64,000 bases of DNA from Balneola sp. (GCA_003712055.1 RHLJ01000003.1:463999-527998); one strand, 5' to 3'. Counted from the stretch's first letter, positions 32,554-42,880 are shown. Made by a program: numbers and translations. Notes: a model not told the origin generated them from the sequence alone.

Positions 32554-33246
32554 CTAATCCAGTTCAAACCTTGCTAAAATTCTCGAATTAAGACTGATCT
32601 TTTTAAAAGATAACTCCGGGTATCTTTCTCTAGAACCCCGAATGTTTTCTCTATGAGAATTGAGTCCAAAGGAATCATAATCACTCATTACAAAGCCAAA
32701 ATTCGAGTTATTATCAATTATATAAATGGCCTTTCCTATACTTTGACCTATAGACTCCGTTAAATACTCAGCTTTCTCTTTAGCATCTTGAATCGCTTTT
32801 ATCTCTAAGTTCTTCTTGTACTCTTCTATTTCTGAATGGTCAAACTTTTCTATCGAGATGTAAATTTCTAGTTCACTTAGTTCAAATATCACCTCAATTG
32901 CTTGTTTGTAACTATGGGCGGTTATCTGATAGTTTTTAGTTGGAACGAACTTATCTGATTTGAACCAATATTTTACAAGCTCACTTTGTACATCAGAGAC
33001 ATACAGATCTTCTTCAAGATCCAACCCCGAATTTTGAAGAACCTTAAGTAATTCATTTTCCTTTTTTAAAATATCTTCCTGTTTAAAAGATCTTCCGTCT
33101 ATTGTAGCCGTTAGATAAATAAGATTTGGTACCACTTCGAGTTTGGCTTCACCAATTACTTCTATAAAGTGGCTATTTTTGGCTTCCTGGGCATTAACGA
33201 TCATGGAAAAACAGATGACTAGATAGAATGTAATATAGTATCTCAT
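32554..33246 (-). CDS. SIMPL (DUF541) domain protein, secreted
   Basis: N-terminal signal peptide (VNAQE cleavage). Residues about 24-225 form the SIMPL/DUF541 fold: HFIEVIGEAKLEVVPNLIYL, DVQSELVKYW, YQITAHSYKQAIEVIFELSE, and the QDAKEKAEYLTESIGQSIGKAI segment. The family is periplasmic or surface-exposed, with a poorly known role in stress or membrane processes. It lies between the MBL hydrolase and Xaa-Pro aminopeptidase genes, same strand. Confidence 0.8.
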   Translation of the reverse strand: MRYYITFYLVICFSMIVNAQEAKNSHFIEVIGEAKLEVVPNLIYLTATIDGRSFKQEDILKKENELLKVLQNSGLDLEEDLYVSDVQSELVKYWFKSDKFVPTKNYQITAHSYKQAIEVIFELSELEIYISIEKFDHSEIEEYKKNLEIKAIQDAKEKAEYLTESIGQSIGKAIYIIDNNSNFGFVMSDYDSFGLNSHRENIRGSRERYPELSFKKISLNSRILARFELD

Positions 33247-33277
33247 GTTCTATTTATGATTTGATTAACTAGTTGGC

Positions 33278-34612
33278 CTAACGCTCCATCAATGCTTCTA
33301 TTTCAGCGATCTCCTTGGGCACATTGGTTAGGTTCTCATATCCATCTTCCGTAACCAGGATATCATCTTCAATACGAACACCTCCAAAGCTGAGTAGCTC
33401 TTTTACTTTTTCTACATTCAGGTATTTGGCCTTTTCTTCATCTTCGATAGCGGGTTCCAGTACAGCTGGTACAAAATAGATTCCGGGCTCAATAGTGATA
33501 ACCATTCCGGGCATGAGTTCACGTCGTGCACGAAGGAACTGAATCCCCGGGCGGTCTATGCGATCCACACCTTTTGGGTAACCACCCACATCATGAGTAT
33601 CTAAGCCTAGAAAATGACCTAAACCATGTGGGAAGAACAGAGCAAAGATATCCTCTTCCATAATCTCATCAATACTGCCACGAATAATATCCAGTTTTAT
33701 CAAGCCCTCCATCATAGTTCGCGAAGCCAGCATGTGCAAATCTTCCATTTTGGCGCCGGGCTTTACAGCTTCAATCACTTTGTTTTGCGCGTCTAATACT
33801 GCCTGGTAAATTCCTGCCTGAATTTCGGTGAATTTTCCATTTGCGGGGAAGGTACGGGTGTAATCTGCTGCATATCCATTACACTCAAATCCGGCATCCA
33901 TCAGGAAAAGATCGCCATCTTTAATCTGACTGGTGTTCTCCACATAGTGGAGGATGGATGCATTTACTCCTGAAGCAAAGATTCCATTGTAGGCATCCTG
34001 GAGTAAGCCATTTTCGAGTTGTACTTTATTGAATACTGCTTTCATTTCGTATTCGTACATCCCGGGCTTGATGGCTTTCATTACCGCTTTATATGCTTCA
34101 TCATTTACGCGGCACGCTTCTTTCATCTGGTCTACTTCCCAGTCTGTTTTCAACACGCGGCAATAGGTGAGCGCATCAACAAGGGTATCTGTTTCTACAA
34201 CCAGGCTTCGATCCAGGTCTTCGATGAACTCTGCCTGTTCGTCGCTCAAACAGTAGATTACATCCGGAGCCAGATTTCTTAACACACTTAGCACTTCATT
34301 TTGATAGTGCAGATGATCAGGTTTATACTCCTCTTGGTATTGTTCCCTGGATTTCACATAACCATGCCATACCGCATACTGGGCATCTCTTTTAGGAACA
34401 AAAAGATGATACTCTTCTTTTTTCAAATCCAGGATTAATGCGCAATCTGCTTCGTTTGCACCAGTTAGATACCAGAAATTAGACTCCTGACGAAAGGGAA
34501 ATTCATAGTCGGTTTTATAGCGGTACATATTTTCCGCACCCTGGATAAAAACCACTCCGTTTTGATTGTCATCGAATAAGGAGAAGAGTTTTTTACGGTG
34601 TAAATGATGCAT
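33278..34612 (-). CDS. Xaa-Pro aminopeptidase (M24B)
   Basis: Releases N-terminal residues next to proline. The N-terminal AMP_N domain is visible (QESNFWYLTGANEADCALIL), followed by the pita-bread fold with metal ligands: Asp in LMDAGFECNGYAADYTRTF, His in FFPHGLGHFLGLDTHD, Glu in VITIEPGIYF, and Glu in GVRIEDDILVTEDG. Length 444 is normal for PepP. A repeat-rich spacer of 384 bases separates it from the thiamine diphosphokinase gene upstream. Confidence 0.95.
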   Translation of the reverse strand: MHHLHRKKLFSLFDDNQNGVVFIQGAENMYRYKTDYEFPFRQESNFWYLTGANEADCALILDLKKEEYHLFVPKRDAQYAVWHGYVKSREQYQEEYKPDHLHYQNEVLSVLRNLAPDVIYCLSDEQAEFIEDLDRSLVVETDTLVDALTYCRVLKTDWEVDQMKEACRVNDEAYKAVMKAIKPGMYEYEMKAVFNKVQLENGLLQDAYNGIFASGVNASILHYVENTSQIKDGDLFLMDAGFECNGYAADYTRTFPANGKFTEIQAGIYQAVLDAQNKVIEAVKPGAKMEDLHMLASRTMMEGLIKLDIIRGSIDEIMEEDIFALFFPHGLGHFLGLDTHDVGGYPKGVDRIDRPGIQFLRARRELMPGMVITIEPGIYFVPAVLEPAIEDEEKAKYLNVEKVKELLSFGGVRIEDDILVTEDGYENLTNVPKEIAEIEALMER

Positions 34613-34768
34613 GGTCGTTCAATTAGAAATTATTCAATGGCTCGAAGAATAGAGAATTGTTCTTCTAAATTCGAGAGGAAGATTTGTAATGTGATTGTTA
34701 GCCACAAAACCACTGAAACGCCAATAATTAGTGGTTTTGTATTTTAGTGTTGAATCTCATAAAACATC

Positions 34769-34926
34769 GTCTTTGCGAAGGGCGTAACGATAGTTAGTCC
34801 TGAAGCCTGTCCTCCTTTCGTGACTTCGGAAGGCGGGCAATCCCATGATAAAGCCTCGCTCCGGGAGATTGCTTCGTCGATAAGATTACTTATTGAACAT
34901 ACCACTTTTGAACTCCTCGCAAAGAC
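34769..34926. repeat. Dispersed GTCTTTGCGA...TCGCAAAGAC inverted-repeat element
   Basis: Begins GTCTTTGCGAAGGGCGTAAC and ends CTCGCAAAGAC, with an inner GGCAATCCC...GAGATTGCTTCGTCG pair. This is the style of the widespread GTCATTGCGAGGAGC/GATTGCTTCGTCG repeats seen between genes in many bacteria. A further partial piece (CGAGCGAAGTGAGAAATGAC) lies at about 34962-34981. Together they account for nearly the whole gap at 34613-34996. Confidence 0.75.
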
Positions 34927-34996
34927 TCCTTTGGTTAGATAATAACGCTTATCGAATTATATCGAGCGAAGTGAGAAATGACAAAGAAAAGCCTAT

Positions 34997-35626
34997 CTAC
35001 TTCATCTTGGAGCCATTGCCTACAAATACTCCCAAATATCCCTCTTTGAACCTAAGCTCTGCATCTGCGCTTGTTATCTCATTGGACGTTCCGTCCTGAC
35101 CGCCCATCTCCAGAATACTATTGGTTAGAGGATACAGCACTCCCGATGAAGTGAATGCTTCTACAGGATTTCGAACCGGGAAAAAGGAGATGATACTCCC
35201 AACAGGTAAGCCGATCTTGTATGGAGAGGTCACCAAAAAAGTGTCTCCATAATCATCCCGGAATAAGATGGAGTCAAATCTAGGTTGGAATTGCTGTAGC
35301 ACCGAGAAGTTTTTCATAACGTGATCGATGCGCTTTCCGAGGGCTCCCAGAATAACACAGGTTTTGGCTCCCTTTGTTAAGGCATAGCTCAAAGCTTTTT
35401 CCAGGTCGTTGGATTCCTGGTCGGGATCTTCGAGAATATTTACGCCTTTGTGCCGGGTGTATACAAAGCTGTCCATATCACCAATTACGATATCAGGAGT
35501 AAAGCCGTAGCCCAAAAAGGTATGCCCGCCACTATCTGCACCAATGGTGAGGTCAGCTTTTTCGATTTCCTTTTCTATCAGTTTTTTGGTAGGCGGCACT
35601 CCACCCGCGATGATTAGTGCATGCAT
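34997..35626 (-). CDS. Thiamine diphosphokinase
   Basis: Forms thiamine diphosphate from thiamine and ATP. The N-terminus has ALIIAGGVPP and the family motif LTIGADSGGHTFLGYGFTPDIVIGDMDSF with the metal-binding acidic residues. Then DQESNDLEKALSYAL and the G-A-L-G-K-R-I-D-H motif follow. A C-terminal beta domain (TSSGVLYPLTN, SNEI) matches the TPK_B1 binding domain. Length 209 is standard. Monocistronic between two repeat-filled gaps. Confidence 0.92.
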   Translation of the reverse strand: MHALIIAGGVPPTKKLIEKEIEKADLTIGADSGGHTFLGYGFTPDIVIGDMDSFVYTRHKGVNILEDPDQESNDLEKALSYALTKGAKTCVILGALGKRIDHVMKNFSVLQQFQPRFDSILFRDDYGDTFLVTSPYKIGLPVGSIISFFPVRNPVEAFTSSGVLYPLTNSILEMGGQDGTSNEITSADAELRFKEGYLGVFVGNGSKMK

Positions 35627-35638
35627 GTTTTTTCTTAA

Positions 35639-35721
35639 GTCATTCTGAAGCTTCTGCCGAAGAATCTAATCGGGTTAAACTAAAAGTAGGTTTGATCCTT
35701 CGCAAGTATGCTCAGGATGAC
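35639..35721. repeat. Dispersed GTCATTCTGA...CAGGATGAC inverted-repeat element
   Basis: Starts GTCATTCTGAAGCTTCTG, ends CTCAGGATGAC, with ATCTAATC and TGATCCTTCGC as internal pairs. A further member of the GTCAT...ATGAC class but of the AGATTCTTCGC flavour, in the gap between ComEC and thiamine diphosphokinase. Confidence 0.65.
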
Positions 35722-35745
35722 AGTATTAAAAAGAACTTAACCCAC

Positions 35746-38151
35746 TTACTTATCCCATTCAACTCTTTGAATGTTCCTGCCATCGGATTTAAAAACCAGT
35801 GCTTTATCTCTGCTGGTAAAGTATAACTCGCTTCCTGTTTCCATTAGCCTGGATACCGCTTCATAATGTGGATGCCCAAACCTGTTTTGTTCTCCTAAAG
35901 ATGTGACCGCTATTTCAGGAGTAACGTAATTAAGAAATCCTTCGCCAGAGCTAGTTCTGCTTCCGTGATGGCCAACTTTTAGAAAATCGATATCCAGGAA
36001 CTCCCCATAATTTTTTATCAACCTCTCTTCCTGCTCTTTACCTGCATCACCAGTAAACAAAAACTCTGTACTTCCATGAATAAGATTTACTACTACTGAG
36101 TGTTCGTTAGGATCACCACCAAAGCTTATTGGCTCAGGACCGAGAACCAGGAACAAAACTGAAGGATCGATTTCCAGGTATTCCCCACTCTTTACTTGTT
36201 CCACTTTTACCTTTTCCTTGGAGGCATTTTCTATGTACCTCCGATACAATCCTGAATCATATTCATACCCTGAATTATAAATCACTTCTACTTCTACTGT
36301 ATTCAATAAAGAGACGATCCCACCTATATGATCGGAGTGCGGATGGCTCAGGATAACTGCATCAAGTTTGTCGATTCCCTTAGCCTTCAGGTGAGGAAGA
36401 ATTACCGACTCTCCGCTATTGTACCCCGGGTTCCAAACTCCTGTGTCAATCAATACTGTTTTACCATTTGGAGTTTCAATCAGGGATGCGTCTCCCTGTC
36501 CGACATCAAATACTGTTACTACTAAGTCTTTCGGTTTTAGCTCATTAAAAATTGATTCCAGTTTAACCACACTAACTAGCAACAAAGAAAGTATCAACCA
36601 CTTCCACTTTAACTTAGGCATCCTCCAACAAGCTATAACCAACATTGCGGATATCCATAGCGGAAATAGCAACAGGCTTTGTAAATCCATATGCGTCCAA
36701 ACCCATGATTGTCCCGATGAATACAGAACGAATTCATTCATAATCCTAAGAAAAAAATCGGATGGGATATTTAGCCAAAAACCAAGTATTGGGAATGCCG
36801 ATGATATTAATACGCAAAGCAAAGAAAGAGGCACTGTTAGTCCTAATAATGGAACAAAAAGAGCATTAGCGAAAGGCCCTATCAAAGATACCTCGCCAAA
36901 GTAGTAAACCTGTAAAGGATATAGTCCAAGCTGGACTATAAAAGAAACTATGATGGTCATTAATGGTACCGCATACCATCTAACCCTAAGCCAATAAGGA
37001 AGGGCTCTTTGTACTACGGGTAATACCAAAAGAATTACCAGCACAGCGCTAAAGGAAAGCTGAAATCCGATCTCAAAAAGTTGAAGCGGATCAATCACTA
37101 GTACTATTATTGCGGCCACCCCGGTGAGGTTAATAGAGTTAGGAGCTTTGTTATAAAGCTTACCGAAAGTAAACAGAACAGCCATAATAGAAGCCCTCAT
37201 CACCGATGTCGAAAATCCAGTCAATCCAGAGTAACAAAAAAGAATAATTCCTAAGAGTATAAGCCCTATTAACCTCCCTTGTTTATTGGTCCAAAAAAAA
37301 GGGATGATGATCCAGAATGGAGCTACAATAAAGCCAACATGTAACCCTGAAACGGCCATGATATGAGACAAGCCTGATCTTGCAAACGCTTTCCTTGTCT
37401 CTCCCTCTAAATCCTGCTTATAGCCCAGTAGTAATGCTTTAGCAATAGGGGCTGTATCGGCACTAAAGTTATATTCTATCAATCTAAGTGCGTGAGCTCT
37501 CCACCAATACCAGTTGGCTTTGTCCGAATTAATTGTAGTAGATATTAGGCTATCTAACCTGACTTGTATTCGAATTTCCTGATCAAGCAGGTACTTTTTA
37601 TAATCGAACTGATATGGGTTTCTCTTTTCCCCAACCGGAATAAGTGTTGCAGAAAATGTAATGGTATCTCCTGGTTGAATATTTTCAGGATTATTAAGTA
37701 ATAATCTGGCTTTAAAACTTTGTTGAGCTTTTATCTCACTTATAAAAGTTTGAATCACCGTTATATCTGCTCGTTGCTTACCTGCCGAATTTCTCCATTC
37801 ATTTTCCACTACTGCATTTATCTCAACCTGTTCCCATGCTGAAACTTCCAGCACTTTTTCTATTTCTGATACCTTGGATGATTTGCTAAAATTGATCAGA
37901 AAAGTACCTACAAGAACAATAGAAAATAAAAAGAGAAGTGTTGTTAGCCTGGTTACTTCCGCTCTCAACCAAATCCTGTTTTTTCGATCTAACCATGACC
38001 GAATTGCTATTACCGCGAGGAGAATAACTGATACTAACCAAAGCGTAGCATCCAAATTATTGCCCACCCCTATTCCAAACCCCAGCAGTATCGCTACCCT
38101 GATCGCTGGGTATTTTGACATGGAGAAAGTAGGGTGACTGTCTGTTATCAT
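35746..38151 (-). CDS. comEC: ComEC/Rec2-family DNA-uptake channel protein
   Basis: The inner-membrane channel that moves single-stranded DNA in natural transformation. Several membrane helices occur in the first 75 residues and again in the 250-520 Competence domain (HIMAVSGLHVGFIVAPFWI is the signature of the domain). The C-terminal 280 residues are a metallo-beta-lactamase-like domain with DVGQGDASLIE and ILSHPHSDHIGGIVSLL. Length 801 is typical. An ATG ten codons in (38121) is an alternative start. Whether the cell is transformable cannot be seen here. Confidence 0.92.
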   Translation of the reverse strand: MITDSHPTFSMSKYPAIRVAILLGFGIGVGNNLDATLWLVSVILLAVIAIRSWLDRKNRIWLRAEVTRLTTLLFLFSIVLVGTFLINFSKSSKVSEIEKVLEVSAWEQVEINAVVENEWRNSAGKQRADITVIQTFISEIKAQQSFKARLLLNNPENIQPGDTITFSATLIPVGEKRNPYQFDYKKYLLDQEIRIQVRLDSLISTTINSDKANWYWWRAHALRLIEYNFSADTAPIAKALLLGYKQDLEGETRKAFARSGLSHIMAVSGLHVGFIVAPFWIIIPFFWTNKQGRLIGLILLGIILFCYSGLTGFSTSVMRASIMAVLFTFGKLYNKAPNSINLTGVAAIIVLVIDPLQLFEIGFQLSFSAVLVILLVLPVVQRALPYWLRVRWYAVPLMTIIVSFIVQLGLYPLQVYYFGEVSLIGPFANALFVPLLGLTVPLSLLCVLISSAFPILGFWLNIPSDFFLRIMNEFVLYSSGQSWVWTHMDLQSLLLFPLWISAMLVIACWRMPKLKWKWLILSLLLVSVVKLESIFNELKPKDLVVTVFDVGQGDASLIETPNGKTVLIDTGVWNPGYNSGESVILPHLKAKGIDKLDAVILSHPHSDHIGGIVSLLNTVEVEVIYNSGYEYDSGLYRRYIENASKEKVKVEQVKSGEYLEIDPSVLFLVLGPEPISFGGDPNEHSVVVNLIHGSTEFLFTGDAGKEQEERLIKNYGEFLDIDFLKVGHHGSRTSSGEGFLNYVTPEIAVTSLGEQNRFGHPHYEAVSRLMETGSELYFTSRDKALVFKSDGRNIQRVEWDK

Positions 38152-38176
38152 ATTTTATCTTGTTACCTCTTCTTGG

Positions 38177-38216
38177 AGTAAGAATATTCAACAAGGAATA
38201 GAGAGGGAGGAAGTTG
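38177..38216. repeat. GTAAGAATATTCAACAAGGAATA repeat (copy 1)
   Basis: Carries AGTAAGAATATTCAACAAGG followed by AATAGAGAGGGAGGAAG. The identical 20-base core occurs at 52309-52328. It lies just upstream of the ComEC start and may overlap its promoter, or be part of a transcript end region. Confidence 0.65.
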
Positions 38217-38345
38217 AGGAGTGCCCTAAATCGCTATTCTTAATTCTGTACTAAATATTCTTAGCTCCATTTTTTTCCATTGGTCATTCTCTTTCTTTTT
38301 GAGTTAATTCCGATCCAACTAACTATCTAGCCAAGCCAACCTACT

Positions 38346-39809
38346 ATGCCTGATAACAACAACTCTTCGTCCAATAACTCGCTGAGCAGAAAGGACTTCA
38401 TCAAAAAAACCGGCCTAGCAGCCACGGCATTTACCATAATTCCCCGACATGTGCTGGGAGGTAGCGGCTATGTAGCCCCTAGCGATACATTGTATATTGC
38501 AGGTATTGGCTCAGGGGGGAAAGGAAGAGGTGATCTAAGGGCCTTTGCTCAACATGAGCAGGTTAAAATTGCTTACCTGTGTGATGTAGACGATCGACAA
38601 GCACAGGGTGCACGGGAAGATTACCCCGATGCCCCTTATTACAAAGACTACCGGGAGATGCTGGATAAGGAGCGGGAAAACATTGATGCAGTTAGTGTTT
38701 CAACCCCAGATCATATGCACGCAGTGCAGGCGATGGCAGCCATGCAGCTTGGCAAGCATGTGTATGTACAAAAACCGTTGACGCATGATATTTACGAAGC
38801 TCGGATGCTTACCGAAGCTGCCGAGAAGTACAAAGTAGTGACTCAGATGGGAAATCAGGGCTCTTCTGGGGATGGTGTTCGCCAACTTATAGACTGGTAC
38901 CAGGCCGGTGAGATTGGGGAAGTGGATACAGTATACGTTTGGACAAACCGACCGGTTTGGCCACAAGGTGTGCCTTGGTCAACCGAGAAGGCTGAAATTC
39001 CTGCCGGACTGGATTGGGATCTTTGGCTGGGTACCGCCCCGGAAAAAAACTATGTAGACAACCTGGTTCCATTTAACTGGCGAGGCTGGTGGGATTATGG
39101 AACCGGTGCTTTAGGTGATATGGCCTGCCATTTAATGGAAGCACCATTTACTGTACTAGGCCTTGGATACCCGGAAGCCGTTGAATGCAGTGTTGGAAGT
39201 GTATATACCGGGGCTTTCCGGAGAGGGTACTTCCCGGAAAGCTGTCCTCCTTCATCACATATCATTCTCCGTTTCCCGGAACGGGATGGCAAGCCCCCAG
39301 TAACCTTACATTGGATGGATGGTGGTATTAAGCCGGCTCGGCCCGAAGAGCTCGGCCCTAGCGAAGTTATGGGTGATGGAAATAGCGGGGCTATCCTGGT
39401 TGGGACTAAAGGGAAAATGATGTGTAGCGAATATGGTTATGATCCGCGTTTGTTGCCTACTTCTCTAACGGAACAAACGGTAGTTCCTCAAACCATCGAC
39501 CGTGTTCCTGAAGGCCATTATCTGCAGTGGGTAAACGGATGTATTGCCGGATATGGAAATACAACTTTGAGTTCTTCATTCGATATTGCCGGGCCTTTAA
39601 CCGAAAGTATTCTTATGGGGAACCTCGCTATTCGAAGTCATGATTATCGTGAAGTGTATACCGACAGCGAAGGAAGGGAGCGTCATCGCTATCCGGGTCG
39701 TGGTATTCAGTTACGTTGGGATGGACCAAATATGCGCATCATTAATTTTGACCCGGCAAACCAGTTCGTGAAACGAGAATACCGAGAAGGCTGGAGTTTG
39801 GGAGTTTAG
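38346..39809 (+). CDS. Gfo/Idh/MocA-family oxidoreductase with a Tat-like signal
   Basis: N-terminus SLSRKDFIKKTGLAATAF is a Tat-type signal with R-K in place of R-R. The Rossmann domain begins at DTLYIAGIGSGGKGRGDL, then AYLCDVDD, AVSVSTPDHMH and KHVYVQKPLTHDIYEAR, which is the EKP-like signature of the family. The C-terminal half is rich in Trp and metal-site-like motifs found in the secreted Bacteroidota Gfo/Idh proteins. Probable sugar or sugar-derivative dehydrogenase; substrate unknown. The following gene overlaps its stop (TAGTG). Confidence 0.88.
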   Translation: MPDNNNSSSNNSLSRKDFIKKTGLAATAFTIIPRHVLGGSGYVAPSDTLYIAGIGSGGKGRGDLRAFAQHEQVKIAYLCDVDDRQAQGAREDYPDAPYYKDYREMLDKERENIDAVSVSTPDHMHAVQAMAAMQLGKHVYVQKPLTHDIYEARMLTEAAEKYKVVTQMGNQGSSGDGVRQLIDWYQAGEIGEVDTVYVWTNRPVWPQGVPWSTEKAEIPAGLDWDLWLGTAPEKNYVDNLVPFNWRGWWDYGTGALGDMACHLMEAPFTVLGLGYPEAVECSVGSVYTGAFRRGYFPESCPPSSHIILRFPERDGKPPVTLHWMDGGIKPARPEELGPSEVMGDGNSGAILVGTKGKMMCSEYGYDPRLLPTSLTEQTVVPQTIDRVPEGHYLQWVNGCIAGYGNTTLSSSFDIAGPLTESILMGNLAIRSHDYREVYTDSEGRERHRYPGRGIQLRWDGPNMRIINFDPANQFVKREYREGWSLGV

Positions 39810-40102
39810 TGACTGATACAAACAAAAAGGACTATTTCGACCGGGTTGATACCATAGTAGCTTTGGTTCGAGAGCAGGAACCAGATCTAATATTTGCTAT
39901 CGATGCACTTCAAAAACTTGAGCGAAAAACGTGGGTTCGAAGGCCTCATATTCGCTTTAAGTCCATCTTTAATAAAACAAGCAAACATAAAGATGTTGTT
40001 TGTGTGACCGATCCAAAAGAAGGAGAAATCATCATTTTCATAGATGAGGATGATACTGTAAGCGAAATAGAGTATATCAGTCGTCTGAATAGGCTTTATT
40101 AA
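39809..40102 (+). CDS. Hypothetical small protein coupled to the Gfo/Idh gene
   Basis: Starts at GTG, overlapping the TAG stop of the previous gene by one base, so translation is coupled. The 97-residue product is soluble and charged, with a helix-rich N-terminus and a C-terminal strand-rich part (KDVVCVTDPKEGEIIIFIDEDD). I do not recognise the family. The acidic run DEDD is noteworthy but not a known motif. Role unknown. Confidence 0.65.
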   Translation: MTDTNKKDYFDRVDTIVALVREQEPDLIFAIDALQKLERKTWVRRPHIRFKSIFNKTSKHKDVVCVTDPKEGEIIIFIDEDDTVSEIEYISRLNRLY

Positions 40103-40132
40103 AAATTATAGAGTAAACTTATCAGGGATTCA

Positions 40133-42871
40133 TTAGTCCTCTTTCAGGCTATTCACAGGGTTCACAATTGCTGCCTGTATCGACTGTTTGCTAACAGAAA
40201 TAACTGTTATCGCTAAGAGAATGGTGATTGGTATAAGAAAGGCTAAAACCCCTGGTGCATATTTGAACGGGAACTTATCCAGCCAAACTTTAAACCACCA
40301 TATTGCAACCGGTATACTTAGCACACACGAAAATATGATAAGCTTGAAATAATCATTCAGTAGCAGTTTTACTATCTGAATTTCAGAAGACCCCAGAACT
40401 TTTCTAATCCCTATTTCTTTTTTTCTTTGTCTACTCATATAGGAAGAAAGACCAATTAGTCCCAGAATGGTTATTAGAATGGAGATTATAGTAAAGCCAC
40501 CAAAAATTCTCTGAAATCGGTCTTCCAGGGCATATGCCTGGTTAAATTGGTCTTCAAGGAAAAAGCCGTTGAATATATCGCCCGGGAAGTGGGTATTAAA
40601 TACGCCTTCAATTTGTTCGGTAATGCCAGAAAGATTTCCTGAATCAATCTTAAGTGATGTGGCCCCCATTCCCGCTATATACCCCGACTCTACAGGAAGT
40701 TGGAGCATCAAGGGAATGTATTCCATTTGCATACTTTGTTGGGCATAGTTCTGGGTTACTCCTATTATTTCTAAGGTGTCCCCAATACTAGTAACGATTC
40801 TTTTATTCACTGCATCACTTACACTATTAAAACCAAGTAACTCAAGAGCTTTTTCATTTACTACAACAGCCTGGTCTTCTGTTCCCCTTTCTTCTTCAAA
40901 ATACCTGCCTTCCGAAAGTGTAATTTTGTAGTGATCGAAGTATGCGTGATCTGCTCGTGCATAATTTAATCTTATGCGTTCCTCGTTAGCCTCTTTGACA
41001 AGCTTTTCGGCCATCATTGATGGAAGCGCCGAGTTCCCGGGGATTATGGATGAATTTGTGACATTACTAATTCCGGGAATAGCCTCTAAATCTCTTTTAA
41101 AAACTTCGAATCTTGAAAGTGAATTTCCTTCAACAAAAGTTGGCGCATTGATTACATAGGTATTCTCAAGATCCAATCCCTTATCCAGGTTTTTTATGTA
41201 GTGAATTTGATTAAAGACAACGTAAATACAAATGATCAGGAAGAGTGATAATGAGAATTGTAGCAGGACCAAAGATTTCCTTAACGCTATACCACTTTTA
41301 GAATTTTTGAATGCTCCCTTTAGTGTTGAAATGGGTTTAAACCTCGAAAATATAAGGGCGGGATAGAAACCTGAAAAAAGTATCCCAATAAATAATGCCA
41401 TTAAAAAAGCGGCCCAATAAGGTTTAAACTCCAGAACATAATCAAATACATTTAACCCGATTAAGTCCTCAAAGCGCTGACTTAGTACCATCAATAGCCC
41501 AATAGATATAAATATGGCTATTAAATTCACTAGAATTGATTCCAGAATAAATTGAATAATCAATTGTGATTTCGAGGAACCCATCACCTTTCTAATTCCT
41601 ACTTCTTTAGCCCTCTTAATTGATTGAGCCGTCGATAAATTCACGTAGTTAATCCAACCAATCAATAGGGCTGCTATTCCTATCCAAAAAATGAATTTAA
41701 GAGACTGAGTATCCGCTACTTGCTTTGGCTCATTCAAAATGTCGGGAGTGGTATGAATGGTTGAAATAGGTTGATGCCATAGAATCGTATTTATTCCCTG
41801 CCTGGCATCAAATCCAGCACGGTATCTGTCTATAATAGCATTCAGTTCTTCCTCAAGAAGACCAGCATTGTTCTCTGGTTTTAGTTTTGCGTAGGTATAA
41901 TTATTCCTCAATCTCCAAACGATATCGTCATAAGGAATAGGACCAAAGCTTCCGCTATCTACCAACTTTTGAACTATATCCGTATTGTTTAGCAATGCAG
42001 TTGGTTGTATATGAGAAATTTCAGGAAACTCCTTATAAACCCCTTTCACTTCAAACAACTCCCAATTACCTACTACATCAATTACTTCTATAGCCTGACC
42101 TATTGCATTCTCATTATTAAAATACTTCTCAGCCAGCTCCTCTGATAAAAAGATTGTATTAGGTTTATCCAGGTCTTCTGACGACCCGATAATTAGCTCA
42201 ACTGAAAACACGCATAAGACGGAAGAGCCATCAGTATAAAATATCCCATTCTCCTGGAATACAGCTTCGTCTTTTCTAAATATGGTACCATTTCCAACTA
42301 GCTGAGCAACCTCTTCAACCGATTCACTTTCTTCTCGTAATGTTCCTGCTAAAGCTGGAAAATTTATCGCCGTCTTTAGTGTCCTTTCTCCACTATCATT
42401 TACCCTTCCTGCATTAATTCGATAAACCCTATCATAATCTTCGACATAGGTATCCTGATTTGTCTCATAAAAATAGTACTGTAGAATAATCACACTTACG
42501 ATAAGCCCAAGAGCCACGCTTATTATATTTATCGTTGTGTAGAATTTATTCCTCAACATGCTTCTAGCCGACAATTTGAGGTAATTCGGCAGCAGGCTTA
42601 AAAAGGATAACTCCGCTAAATGTAATCTTCTCTTTACAGGGTTTTTGATTTGTACAACGCTTTTAAATTCCCTTGCTAAATTTTTAGGCTCACCAAAATT
42701 CTTTACGGATTTATAAAATGCCTCTTCTTCATCCATTCCATTATCGACCAGAAAATTGACCTCATCTCTAAGGTGCTCTTCATATTCTTTTATATCTCCA
42801 TCATCGAAGACCCTGTTAGCTTTAAGCTTTTTTTTCCAGGCTGCAATTTTTGCTTCTAAATCGAATTTCAT
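40133..42871 (-). CDS. ABC transporter permease, FtsX/MacB type with PadR-associated N-terminal prefix domain
   Basis: Residues 1-70 are the soluble permease prefix domain (AWKKKLKANRVFDDGDIKEY, DEEEAFYKSVKNFGEP). Then a first membrane helix (YTTINIISVALGLIVSVIIL), a MacB periplasmic domain, an FtsX domain (about residues 390-520) containing INYVNLSTAQSIKRAKEVGI, a second periplasmic domain and a second FtsX domain with QRKKEIGIRKVLGSSE. 912 residues with about 8 membrane helices is standard for this family. No ATPase gene is adjacent. It lies 9 bases after the PadR gene and has a good GAGGG ribosome-binding site. Confidence 0.92.
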   Translation of the reverse strand: MKFDLEAKIAAWKKKLKANRVFDDGDIKEYEEHLRDEVNFLVDNGMDEEEAFYKSVKNFGEPKNLAREFKSVVQIKNPVKRRLHLAELSFLSLLPNYLKLSARSMLRNKFYTTINIISVALGLIVSVIILQYYFYETNQDTYVEDYDRVYRINAGRVNDSGERTLKTAINFPALAGTLREESESVEEVAQLVGNGTIFRKDEAVFQENGIFYTDGSSVLCVFSVELIIGSSEDLDKPNTIFLSEELAEKYFNNENAIGQAIEVIDVVGNWELFEVKGVYKEFPEISHIQPTALLNNTDIVQKLVDSGSFGPIPYDDIVWRLRNNYTYAKLKPENNAGLLEEELNAIIDRYRAGFDARQGINTILWHQPISTIHTTPDILNEPKQVADTQSLKFIFWIGIAALLIGWINYVNLSTAQSIKRAKEVGIRKVMGSSKSQLIIQFILESILVNLIAIFISIGLLMVLSQRFEDLIGLNVFDYVLEFKPYWAAFLMALFIGILFSGFYPALIFSRFKPISTLKGAFKNSKSGIALRKSLVLLQFSLSLFLIICIYVVFNQIHYIKNLDKGLDLENTYVINAPTFVEGNSLSRFEVFKRDLEAIPGISNVTNSSIIPGNSALPSMMAEKLVKEANEERIRLNYARADHAYFDHYKITLSEGRYFEEERGTEDQAVVVNEKALELLGFNSVSDAVNKRIVTSIGDTLEIIGVTQNYAQQSMQMEYIPLMLQLPVESGYIAGMGATSLKIDSGNLSGITEQIEGVFNTHFPGDIFNGFFLEDQFNQAYALEDRFQRIFGGFTIISILITILGLIGLSSYMSRQRKKEIGIRKVLGSSEIQIVKLLLNDYFKLIIFSCVLSIPVAIWWFKVWLDKFPFKYAPGVLAFLIPITILLAITVISVSKQSIQAAIVNPVNSLKED

Positions 42872-42880
42872 GCGCCCTCT